Made by a program: the position numbers and the translations under genes. The notes below the pieces were generated by a model. The model was not told where the DNA came from, ran no database searches, and worked only from the letters and a program-made list of their open reading frames with translations. From Kangiella marina (GTDB taxonomy: Bacteria; Pseudomonadota; Gammaproteobacteria; Enterobacterales; Kangiellaceae), in assembly GCF_039541235.1 (NCBI RefSeq), contig NZ_BAABFV010000001.1, forward strand, positions 434,001 to 498,000: a DNA stretch of 64,000 bases, read 5' to 3'. Each line of letters begins with the position of its first letter. Within the stretch, counting starts at the first letter, position 1. Positions 8,681 to 16,353 of this stretch are shown here, piece after piece.

Positions 8681-9601
8681 ATGAACGATAAAGCCATTAT
8701 AGCCTTAGCATTAAGCGCTATTCTCACTACCCCACTGTTAAGCCCTACAGCTCAAGCCAACCCACAATCGAAACAGGCAGCTTATCTCGAGTTACTCGAC
8801 CAACAAATCGCTATCCTGAATAATTTTGGCTCAGAACAACAAGTCAAGAACTTAGAGTCCGCAAAAAATGGTTTGCTGTTTCTAAGCGATGAAGAATTAA
8901 ATACATTGCCAGATGTAGACTATTTAACTAGCTTGAAAAGTTCTAATCAGATCTTGTTGAATAACATACAAACCACAACTGTTCAAAAGCAAAGCAGTAA
9001 CTTCAACATCCAAGCAACAACAACCTTAACCCCACCCGACTACCCGAACTTCCCTCTTTGTGCCACGTCTCCTGGACAAAGACATGACGATCTAGTCGTA
9101 TTCATCTCAGAGCAAGCCCTTTTTGTCGCTGAGTCGGTGCGCGAAGTCGCATCCAGAGGCTGTGAGCAGGTAGTCGTTGCTTTAGGTGCCGGTGGCAATA
9201 CATCAGCAGCCTGTATCGTAACTGACGCCGTTTATATTGCGGCCAAAGAAGCCCACAATATTATCAGCTTCTGTGACGCCGAAGTTGACGAAGCGCAGCT
9301 TGAAGCAGCATTTCTAAGAACTGAAGATCTATTCAATCTCGGACACGAAATTTCAAGCGAATTGTTGACCCACGACACTGATCTGAAAAGTAACTTAACG
9401 ACTCATGATACTGAGGTTAAAGCAAACCTCATGACTCACGATACGGATATCAAATCCAATCTAGCGACACATGATTTGGACATCAAAAATTTACTCATTC
9501 AGGTTTTAGCCAACCAAGGGGAAATGCTAGCGAATCAAACAACCATTATTGAGTTACTGAATACACCACAGGGTAAACGCCCAGCTTGGAATGATCAGTA
9601 A
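8681..9601 (+). CDS. Secreted hypothetical protein with four 11-residue coiled-coil repeats
   Basis: The product has 306 residues and is not a family I recognise. A Sec signal peptide ends near residue 27 (TAQA-NPQ). The middle has four cysteines (PLCATSP, RGCEQV, AACIVTD, SFCDAEV) that could form two disulfides. Residues ~225-270 contain four tandem undecads of the form LxTHDTDIKSN, ending in a helical segment (LLIQVLANQGEMLANQTTIIELL). Eleven-residue periodicity suggests a right-handed coiled coil or stalk-like oligomer. A strong AGGAGG site precedes the ATG and a perfect terminator follows. It is probably a monocistronic periplasmic or secreted protein. Confidence 0.75.
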   Translation: MNDKAIIALALSAILTTPLLSPTAQANPQSKQAAYLELLDQQIAILNNFGSEQQVKNLESAKNGLLFLSDEELNTLPDVDYLTSLKSSNQILLNNIQTTTVQKQSSNFNIQATTTLTPPDYPNFPLCATSPGQRHDDLVVFISEQALFVAESVREVASRGCEQVVVALGAGGNTSAACIVTDAVYIAAKEAHNIISFCDAEVDEAQLEAAFLRTEDLFNLGHEISSELLTHDTDLKSNLTTHDTEVKANLMTHDTDIKSNLATHDLDIKNLLIQVLANQGEMLANQTTIIELLNTPQGKRPAWNDQ

Positions 9602-9623
9602 TAACCATTTATCTCAAGCAATA

Positions 9624-9651
9624 AATAAAGCCAGCAACCGCTGGCTTTATT
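9624..9651 (+). terminator. Terminator after the secreted repeat protein
   Basis: A perfect 12-bp stem, AATAAAGCCAGC pairing with GCTGGCTTTATT around an AACC loop, lies 22 bp after the stop codon at 9601. It may also serve the convergent Vgb-like gene. Confidence 0.8.
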
Positions 9652-9706
9652 ATAAGCAGTGTCCTGCGGACAATCTGTTGCTAACAAACTCTTGCCCTAG
9701 TGGAAA

Positions 9707-10750
9707 CTATTTAGGCTTACCCTTAACAATAAACCCAGTATCAACACCAAACCAAAATTCGTTTTTGGCTTCGTCATAATACATGTGACGCACTGAGCCG
9801 CCGCTCTCAACAATCGTTTTACTGACAAACGCTTTTGAGTCTGTATCAAAACCCAGCATCACGTTAGGGTAAGGCCCAGTTTCCGCAAACCAAATACGTT
9901 CTTCGCTATCCAAGACCGTACCGTAAGGTTGGCTGTCATGACCGTTTGGCGATAACCACTCCGTAAACTTCTCAGTTTCAGGGTTATACTGACCTAAATA
10001 GCCGCGGTTAAAGTCTACATACCAAACCGAATCATCAGAGGTGACTTCCAAGCGACGCGGACGCGCTTTTTCCCGAGGAATATCGACTTCTTTCAACACC
10101 ATAGTCTCAGGATCAACCGTCGCTAACTTATTAGTACCGACCATCACCACCCAAGGCACGCCCTCTGAATTCAGTTTAATACCGTAAGGACGTGAGCCTT
10201 TTTCAGTGCCTGTTGCAAAACGCACCTCGCCCGACTCAACATCTAAATGCCCAATCACGTTCGAGTGCTGCGCGGTAAACCAAATGTTTTCATCTGAATC
10301 GAAAATCAAGGTGTGTGGATCTTTAATTGCCTCAGGCATTGGGAACTGCTCAATATCACCAGTCTCAGGATCGATTCTACCGATATGAGCATTTTGATTA
10401 CCCGCATACCAAACGCCACCATCGCTCGCCACGATTAAATTATGCGGATGCGAACCTTCTGGAACCGAGAACTGTTTCATAGCGCCCGTCTCAGGGTTCA
10501 AACGAGCAATATAATTACCCGCCTGCCCACAAAACCACACCATACCGTCAGGTGCCACCGCAGGATCACGCGGACGACCGCCCCACTCGACTTCAAAAGG
10601 CTCTAATTCCAATAATGAAGGTAAAGACGAACTATCTTCAGTAGATGACTTTTTATCCTCGGAAGCAACCGCCACCGAACTAAAAGCCAAACTTGACGCA
10701 AACAGCAGTGAAGAAACCACCGCAGGAAAAACTAAATAACGACGAAACAT
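9707..10750 (-). CDS. Exported Vgb-like (virginiamycin B lyase family) beta-propeller protein
   Basis: The product has 347 residues from the ATG at 10750, which has GGAG upstream and begins a signal peptide (MFRRYLVFPAVVSSLLFASS). The longer frame from 10861 is not credible. The mature part has six or seven repeats such as MVWFCGQAGNYIARLNPETG, GVWYAGNQNAHIGRIDPETG and NIWFTAQHSNVIGHLDVESG, the streptogramin lyase propeller pattern. Some family members linearise streptogramin B, but most are uncharacterised. Nothing here shows resistance function, so treat it as a periplasmic propeller of unknown role. Confidence 0.83.
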   Translation of the reverse strand: MFRRYLVFPAVVSSLLFASSLAFSSVAVASEDKKSSTEDSSSLPSLLELEPFEVEWGGRPRDPAVAPDGMVWFCGQAGNYIARLNPETGAMKQFSVPEGSHPHNLIVASDGGVWYAGNQNAHIGRIDPETGDIEQFPMPEAIKDPHTLIFDSDENIWFTAQHSNVIGHLDVESGEVRFATGTEKGSRPYGIKLNSEGVPWVVMVGTNKLATVDPETMVLKEVDIPREKARPRRLEVTSDDSVWYVDFNRGYLGQYNPETEKFTEWLSPNGHDSQPYGTVLDSEERIWFAETGPYPNVMLGFDTDSKAFVSKTIVESGGSVRHMYYDEAKNEFWFGVDTGFIVKGKPK

Positions 10751-10828
10751 ACTAACTCCATGGTTAAAAAGCTTAGAGCCAGTATAAAGATTAAACAATT
10801 CAGTAGCAAAGCGCCACTTAACAAACGA

Positions 10829-10933
10829 GGAGTTGCCAATAGTTATAGGTGACAACTCCACGTAGCCTCGATTAGTTTTAGCGTAATCGAGGTTCCCTTC
10901 TACTTAAAACCTCGAAGTTCCTTCGAGGCTACG
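10829..10933. repeat. Nested inverted repeats at the edge of the DUF262/HEPN module
   Basis: Several overlapping palindromes are present: GGAGTTG (10829-10835) with CAACTCC (10853-10859); CGTAGCCTCGA (10861-10871) with TCGAGGCTACG (10923-10933); inside this, CCTCGATTA with TAATCGAGG (10866-10892) and CCTCGAA with TTCGAGG (10910-10928). The layout allows either one long cruciform or two short hairpins. It lies between the Vgb gene start and the end of the HEPN gene. Confidence 0.7.
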
Positions 10934-10952
10934 CTTCCTAATCTTGCTTAAA

Positions 10953-11633
10953 TTACGCACCTTGATAAGCAGCCAATTCTTCATTCATAACTCGGGTGAA
11001 TTCTGTAAGAACTTTTGAGGATGTATTGATATAAAACTCGAGTGTTTCAAGTGAAATTGATGCATGCAAAGGAGCTCCCTCATGTATTGCAAGATTTCTC
11101 TTTGCAGTTAGCTCACCAATAAATGAAGCCGTATCAAAGTCATCTTCATCAAGTAAAGATGATTCAGGCTGAGGTATATCAATTCGTCTAAATATATTAT
11201 CTATACCAACCTTTTCAAATAGCTTTTTTAATTGTAACTCCCCATGCTTACCTTTTGGGTACTTGACTTTGCAATCAATATTAAAGCTTTCTCCTTCACT
11301 CCATAGTTTTTTTATTATTAATAGTTGCCTTTCAACTTTTCCTATATCCCCTCCATTTTTTACAGCAGAGCTCAACTTATCAACCAACTCTATCGACTGC
11401 TCAACTTTCAATCGGTTGTTTATTTTACATGTTGTGAGTCCAATTTTGTTAACTAGCTTTAAAAATTGCTTTAATAATCTTTCAGTGTATACCTCTATAG
11501 ACGTGACTATATCGATTACGATTAGATTAGTCAGTAACTCCCTCTTTTCATTATCGTCTTTACAGAGCTCATATAGGAAATCCGTTTGTGAAAAATAATC
11601 ATCTCTATCGAAACTTATCATAATTCTAACCAT
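10953..11633 (-). CDS. HEPN-domain protein (MAE_28990/MAE_18760-like)
   Basis: The product has 226 residues, mostly helical and AT-rich compared with its neighbours. It contains the HEPN signature RX4H as RNLAIH at residues 179-184, followed by EGAPL. The N-terminal helix IVIDIVTSIEVYTERLL is typical of MAE_28990/MAE_18760-like HEPN proteins. HEPN domains are often metal-independent RNases in toxin and defence systems. The start overlaps the end of the DUF262 gene by 8 bp, so the two are translationally coupled and probably one functional unit. An alternative start four codons later is possible. Confidence 0.72.
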   Translation of the reverse strand: MVRIMISFDRDDYFSQTDFLYELCKDDNEKRELLTNLIVIDIVTSIEVYTERLLKQFLKLVNKIGLTTCKINNRLKVEQSIELVDKLSSAVKNGGDIGKVERQLLIIKKLWSEGESFNIDCKVKYPKGKHGELQLKKLFEKVGIDNIFRRIDIPQPESSLLDEDDFDTASFIGELTAKRNLAIHEGAPLHASISLETLEFYINTSSKVLTEFTRVMNEELAAYQGA

Positions 11634-12735
11634 TAATTACGGAGTCGAACATTTCTTTCATGAAGCTAACTCTTTTTACGAGTTTCGATTTTGCTGAAGT
11701 ACTAGACGTAATTGACTCAAAAAACTCACCATCCTCCTCTTGTGATGCAAAAATTTTTTTAAATTTTTCTAAAAGCTCATCCTTATGCTCTTGAATGTCT
11801 TGATAACTATAGTTATCAACAGCGATCATCTGACAATCCATCAATGATAGGTTTAATTTTGTATCAAAAACTTCTTGTTCGTAGTCCCACTTTCTAAAGC
11901 TGTTATTTCCAAAAATCGCATGTACCTTTCTAATGTTTTCAGATAACCTCGAGAGTATCTCCTCTATTACTTCACTACCAATGTTCCTATTTGCTAACAT
12001 ATAGTCATTCAAAAACTTCTTCATTACTCCTGGGTAGGTTTCAAAGCTACTTTTTGAAGATTCTGTTACTGCTAAAGCTCTCAATATTATTTCGACATCT
12101 TTAAACCTATTATGGGGTTTTGATAAATTCAATATTGATAATAAGTTTTCGTCCTCAGCCATCTTATGTAATGCATTATTAAACTCACCACGAAATAGAC
12201 AGTTTCTTAATTCTTGGGGGTTAAGCTGAACAGCTCCCTGATTAATACGCATAAACACATCGAACTTTATATCTGGATGAGAGTCTTCATGAATGGCAAC
12301 AATCCTTATATTACCTCCATGGAATAATCTTTGAGGCTTATCATCAAGGCTTGAGTAGTTTAACGTGTTCAATTCAGAAAGTACCTCTAGACCTCGTAGC
12401 TTGAATTGATTAGTGTAAAACCTATAAAGCGATGTTAACCGTTGTTGGCCATCAATCACATTCCATGTCCCATCCTCCTCAACCGAAACAAAGACTTGTG
12501 GTATAGGTATATTTAACCAGATTGACTCAATTAATAATGACGCTCTTTTATTATCCCACACCGAGTTTCTCTGAAAGCTTGGCTTAAGATCTATATCTTC
12601 TCTCTCTATCATGCCCATTAAATCTATGACAGACTTGTCATAAGGCTGTGTTCTAAGCTTACGGACTTCACGAGGTACCTCCGTAATTTCATTTTCTAAC
12701 TCTTCAGACTCTTCAATTTGTAATGCGTCGGACAT
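11626..12735 (-). CDS. DUF262 (GmrSD N-terminal-type) protein
   Basis: The product has 369 residues from the ATG at 12735, which has GGAGAA six bases upstream; the frame extends further upstream without coding signs. DUF262 motifs are clear: KPSFQRNSVW (51-60), then NIPIPQVFVS and DGQQRLTSL (95-103), a ParB/sulfiredoxin-like nucleotide-binding fold. In GmrSD this domain belongs to a modification-dependent restriction enzyme, but no DUF1524 HNH nuclease domain is visible here. The effector may instead be the overlapping HEPN gene. The AT-rich composition suggests horizontal acquisition. Confidence 0.8.
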   Translation of the reverse strand: MSDALQIEESEELENEITEVPREVRKLRTQPYDKSVIDLMGMIEREDIDLKPSFQRNSVWDNKRASLLIESIWLNIPIPQVFVSVEEDGTWNVIDGQQRLTSLYRFYTNQFKLRGLEVLSELNTLNYSSLDDKPQRLFHGGNIRIVAIHEDSHPDIKFDVFMRINQGAVQLNPQELRNCLFRGEFNNALHKMAEDENLLSILNLSKPHNRFKDVEIILRALAVTESSKSSFETYPGVMKKFLNDYMLANRNIGSEVIEEILSRLSENIRKVHAIFGNNSFRKWDYEQEVFDTKLNLSLMDCQMIAVDNYSYQDIQEHKDELLEKFKKIFASQEEDGEFFESITSSTSAKSKLVKRVSFMKEMFDSVING

Positions 12736-12834
12736 ATTATTCTCCTTTTTTTTGTGAACTATCGCACAAAAAATGCCACGTGACAAATGTGGCTTTAATG
12801 CAAATATGACTTAGGTATCAGTTAGTTAGATATT

Positions 12835-14001
12835 TTATTTCCACACTTCCTTCATCAGGTTATAGGCATTTAATCCTAAAACTTTTTCAATACGAGTACT
12901 GCTGTGGCCTCTATCCGCTAACTTATTGGCTAGTTTGTAGAATTGGTCGGGGCCTACAATATCATGCATAAAGTTTAGGTTGCCGATCTTTTCGCCTGCA
13001 GCTGCAGCTCCGTTGTCTAAGCGGTGTTGCGTCATTTTGTCAGTGCTTTGTTGCACCTTTTTCATGTCGTCGATTCCTGTGTAACCACCATCGGTGCCAA
13101 TCGATACATGGTCTTCGCCACAGACGTTTATCGCGTGTTCGATATGTGCGACAAGGTGATCCGAGTTGGCTTTACTGTCGGGCGCGAGGAATGGCATAAA
13201 GTAGACGCCGAACAAACCGCCTTTGTCCGCGAGCAACCGCAATTCTTTGTCGGTCTTGTTTCGTGGGAAGTCTGCTAACGTACGGCAGCCACTATGACTA
13301 ATGGTTACAGGCGCTTTACTCGCGGCTAACGCTTCTAAGCAAGTTCGTTCCCCGCTGTGACTTAAATCGATAAGTACATTCGATTCATTCATCTTCTCGA
13401 CGACCTTGTGGCCAAACTCAGTCAGCGGCAAGCGTGGATTGGTATTCGCCCCGCCACCGATCTGATTCTGGCCGTTATAAGTTAACTGCATGGTTAAGAC
13501 GCCAAGGTGCTTAAAGGTATCAATATGATCGAGGTTATCGCCAATGACGTGGCTGTTTTGGAATCCTAAGGTCACCGCGACTTTATTGTCTTTTTGCGCC
13601 TGCTCAATGTCGTTAAAGGTTCTGACTAGCGTCAGCACGTCTGAATTCGCATCAATCAGCTTTTGATGCTGACTTAAAATCGTTACCGCCTGCTCAAAAG
13701 CATCATCACCTGGATACGCAGGAAAAGGCGCGCCCGTGGTCTGTCGGTAACAGCTTAACCCACTCGCCAATACATCCCCTCGCAAGCGCTCCGTCATGCG
13801 CCAGTTGTCTTGAATACCGCCTGTTGGGTCATTGATGTCATACAACACACCTAAGCCATCAAACACAAACCAATCATCATACTGTTCGCGACTGATACGC
13901 GTAGCACTTGATGAGGACGCAAACGCCCCGCCAGAGCCAAGGTTTAAGCCAACTGTCGCAGCAGCTAGAGCCGTATTCGTCATAAAAGTGCGTCTATTCA
14001 T
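12835..14001 (-). CDS. Tat-exported M19 dipeptidase homologue with degenerate metal site
   Basis: The product has 388 residues. The start at 14001 gives a twin-arginine signal (MNRRTFMTNTALAAA). The fold is peptidase M19 (membrane/renal dipeptidase): LIDLSHSGERT and TISHSGCRTL keep the two later zinc-ligand histidines, and VSIGTDGGYTGI is conserved. The first-strand H-x-D motif (usually DGHNDLP-like) reads FDGLGVLYD, and the bridging glutamate segment reads LGFQNSH. Three canonical ligands therefore appear lost. It may bind metal differently or have a non-peptidase role. Compare the canonical paralogue at 52610-53848. It is divergent from the marR-type gene. Confidence 0.82.
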   Translation of the reverse strand: MNRRTFMTNTALAAATVGLNLGSGGAFASSSSATRISREQYDDWFVFDGLGVLYDINDPTGGIQDNWRMTERLRGDVLASGLSCYRQTTGAPFPAYPGDDAFEQAVTILSQHQKLIDANSDVLTLVRTFNDIEQAQKDNKVAVTLGFQNSHVIGDNLDHIDTFKHLGVLTMQLTYNGQNQIGGGANTNPRLPLTEFGHKVVEKMNESNVLIDLSHSGERTCLEALAASKAPVTISHSGCRTLADFPRNKTDKELRLLADKGGLFGVYFMPFLAPDSKANSDHLVAHIEHAINVCGEDHVSIGTDGGYTGIDDMKKVQQSTDKMTQHRLDNGAAAAGEKIGNLNFMHDIVGPDQFYKLANKLADRGHSSTRIEKVLGLNAYNLMKEVWK

Positions 14002-14135
14002 GGTTTCGTCCTTAATGGAGGTTAACTGTCTATTGCTACAATCTATTGCTACAAACAACAACATTGCAACACATTGCGCAACATGTTACATTTATTTTTG
14101 TAATTAAGTCAACTTTATAGAATTCGAGCTAGAGT

Positions 14136-14621
14136 ATGTATTCAAAAAACGGCATAAACGGTAAGGCGCTATTAGGCAAACGAGCAGAGGATCTCAGTAA
14201 CCTCATCGAAGAACAAAGCCAACCCATATTCGATAGCTTAGGCATAATAGTCCCGATTAAGTCCTGCTCCACCCTACTGAGCCTATTCGAGCTACAACAA
14301 GCCTCCGTCACCGATCTCGCGCGTCAACTCGACCAATCACACCAATTGGTCAAACAAAAGCTACCAAAACTTCTAAAGCTCGAGGTTATACAACAATCTC
14401 CAGACAAAGAAGACAAAAGACGCACCCTCTACTCGCTAACGCCCGAAGGCTTAGTCCAAAGTAAAAAGATTAAAGAATACTTAAAACAATCCGAAAAACT
14501 CGTCAATAGTATTTCCCAAGACATCGGCGTCGATATTTTCGACGCCATTGATAACGCGATTAAAGCTATAAAGGAAAGAAGTTTGTTAGAAAGGTTTCAA
14601 GCAGAAAAAAAAGATAGTTAA
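14136..14621 (+). CDS. MarR-family transcriptional regulator
   Basis: The product has 161 residues with a winged-helix domain. The recognition-helix region ASVTDLARQLDQSHQLVKQKLPKL and the wing QSPDKEDKRRTLYSLTPEG are typical of MarR proteins. The C-terminal helices are charged and likely mediate dimerisation. It is divergent from the M19 homologue 134 bp away and may regulate it, which is inference from position only. A copy of the structured repeat follows it immediately. Confidence 0.82.
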   Translation: MYSKNGINGKALLGKRAEDLSNLIEEQSQPIFDSLGIIVPIKSCSTLLSLFELQQASVTDLARQLDQSHQLVKQKLPKLLKLEVIQQSPDKEDKRRTLYSLTPEGLVQSKKIKEYLKQSEKLVNSISQDIGVDIFDAIDNAIKAIKERSLLERFQAEKKDS

Positions 14622-14642
14622 AATTGGTCACCATTACCCCGT

Positions 14643-14859
14643 CATATTGAGCTTAATTACTTAGAAAATATAGCAATCAAAATCATGGAAGATTTTGATA
14701 AGAATTTTCAACACAGGGATGTGATGTAAATTCTGGTGCGTTAAGTATTTTATAAGAAATTAAGGTAGTCTCGCGAAGCGAGTCCTCAATATGGGGGGGT
14801 CGTTTCTTTTCGTCCCTTTTCTTTGGACAAGCAAAGAAAAGGGACTCGCTGAGTAGCGA
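14643..14859 (+). repeat. Structured intergenic element, copy 1
   Basis: The layout is: outer stem CATATTGAG (14643-14651) with CTCAATATG (14785-14793); hairpin ATCAAAATC-ATGGAA-GATTTTGAT (14676-14699); stem AGAATTT/AAATTCT enclosing CACAGGGATGTG; GGTGCGTTAAG; hairpin CTCGC-GAA-GCGAG; a G-rich spacer; a 14-bp hairpin GTCCCTTTTCTTTG with CAAAGAAAAGGGAC (14812-14845); tail hairpin TCGCT-GAGT-AGCGA. The same order recurs at 48409, 55866 and, inverted, 55623. This fills the 14622-14920 gap. Confidence 0.8.
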
Positions 14860-14884
14860 AAAAGATTAAATATTGAGTCACTGG

Positions 14885-14907
14885 ATACCGTGGTTAAACC
14901 ACGGTAT
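14885..14907. repeat. 23-bp palindrome beyond the prpF stop
   Basis: ATACCGTGGTT and AACCACGGTAT are perfect 11-bp arms around one base, starting 13 bp past the prpF stop codon. It may stabilise or end the prp transcript, but there is no T run. It is the right size for a REP-like repeat. Confidence 0.55.
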
Positions 14908-14920
14908 GACAAGAGAAGAG

Positions 14921-16117
14921 TTAGAAACAATCCCCAGGCACTCTTACCCAGCCTTCCATCAAAATTCTAGCGCTTCGGCTCATGAATACTTTTTTAGCTA
15001 TCCATTGGCCGTTTTGGAGTTCAGTTTCAGCACCGACTTTTAAGGTGCCTGATGGATGACCAAAGACCACACTTTGACGATCACCGCCACCAGCGGCTAA
15101 GTTCACCACTGTGCCCGGAATGGTGGAAGCTGTTGCTATGGCAACGGCAGCTGTGCCCATCATGGCGTGGTGGAGCTTACCCATAGACAAGGCGCGTACA
15201 TTGAGATCGATATCGCTGGCGCTGATGTTTTTACCGCTAGAGGACACGTAGTCTGCTGGCGGTGCGACAAACGCAACTTTGGGCGTGTGCTGACGGTTAG
15301 CGGCCTCTTCGATGTTTTCGATAAGGCCCATCTTCACTGCCCCATGCGCTCGAATCGTTTCAAACATTTCTAAAGCTTCGTCGTCGCTGTTAATGGCTTC
15401 CTGTAACTCGGTGCCGTTATAAGTTTTGCCATTAAAGTTAATTTCGTCAGCGTTTAAGAAAATCGTTGGAATACCCGCGGTAATCATAGTTGCTTTGAAT
15501 GTACCGATGTTCGGTACTTCTAGCTCGTCTACCAAGTTACCCGTTGGGAACATTGAGCCTTCACCTGCTGGATCTAAAAAGTCGACCTGCACTTCTGCCG
15601 CGGGAAACGTCACGCCGTCGAGAATAAAGTCACCCGTTTCTTGCACCTGACCATTGGTAATCGGCACGTGAGCAATAATAGTTTTCTCAATATTAGCCTG
15701 CCAGATACGCACTTCAGCATGACCATTTTCTGGAATACGTTCAGGATCAACTAAACCACTGTTTATCGCAAAAGAGCCAACCGCCGCAGTTAAATTACCG
15801 CAGTTACCACTCCAATCGATAAATGGTTTGTCGATAGAAACCTGACCGAATAAATAATCCACATCATGATCCGCGATGTCGCTTTTCGACAAGATCACTG
15901 TTTTGCTGGTGCTTGACGTTGCGCCGCCCATGCCATCAGTATGTTTACCGTAAGGATCAGGACTTCCCACCACACGTAATAACAAGGCATCACGCGCTGG
16001 CCCCGGAACTTGCGCCTCTTCGGGCAAGTCGCTTAGGTTAAAGAACACACCTTTACTGGTTCCGCCACGCATGTAAGTGGCTGGGATCTTGATTTGTGGA
16101 GAGAAAGTCTGTGACAT
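14921..16117 (-). CDS. prpF: 2-methylaconitate cis-trans isomerase PrpF
   Basis: A 398-residue PrpF-family isomerase. The N-terminal motif PATYMRGGTSKGVFF, then DGMGGATSSTSKT and NCGNLTAAVGSFA, match PrpF/AcnD-accessory proteins of the diaminopimelate-epimerase-like fold. It converts trans-2-methylaconitate formed by AcnD to the cis isomer used by aconitase B in propionate catabolism. It lies downstream of acnD in the prpB-prpC-acnD-prpF order on the minus strand and is the last gene of the group. The 236-bp gap to acnD holds repeat hairpins. Confidence 0.95.
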   Translation of the reverse strand: MSQTFSPQIKIPATYMRGGTSKGVFFNLSDLPEEAQVPGPARDALLLRVVGSPDPYGKHTDGMGGATSSTSKTVILSKSDIADHDVDYLFGQVSIDKPFIDWSGNCGNLTAAVGSFAINSGLVDPERIPENGHAEVRIWQANIEKTIIAHVPITNGQVQETGDFILDGVTFPAAEVQVDFLDPAGEGSMFPTGNLVDELEVPNIGTFKATMITAGIPTIFLNADEINFNGKTYNGTELQEAINSDDEALEMFETIRAHGAVKMGLIENIEEAANRQHTPKVAFVAPPADYVSSSGKNISASDIDLNVRALSMGKLHHAMMGTAAVAIATASTIPGTVVNLAAGGGDRQSVVFGHPSGTLKVGAETELQNGQWIAKKVFMSRSARILMEGWVRVPGDCF

Positions 16118-16172
16118 GGGTTTAACCTTTTGTTCTAGTCATTCTAAGGGATGACAACTGTCTATGTCATAG

Positions 16173-16335
16173 GTTGGGTTAGCTATGCGTAACCCAACAA
16201 TAAGTCTGTAACAATCGTTGGGTTACGAGCCTGCGCTCTAACCCAACCTATATTCACTAATTCAGTCATCCCCGCGGAAGCGGGGATCTTTTTATATCGG
16301 TTATAAGTTTTAAAGATTCCCGCTTTCGCGGGAAT
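16173..16335. repeat. Cluster of short palindromic repeats between acnD and prpF
   Basis: Four hairpins lie in a row: GTTGGGTTA/TAACCCAAC twice (16173-16198, 16217-16247), ATCCCCGC-GGAA-GCGGGGAT (16268-16287) and ATTCCCGC-TTTC-GCGGGAAT (16316-16335). The first type recurs at 21328 and, with G/A changes, at 55568; the last recurs at 19051. These look like REP-type elements that could modulate mRNA stability between the two genes. Confidence 0.75.
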
Positions 16336-16353
16336 GACAGTTCTTGATTAATA

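Noticed and set aside
9707-10750. Streptogramin resistance gene
   Set aside because: Only the beta-propeller family is supported. Export signal and lack of context make antibiotic inactivation unproven.
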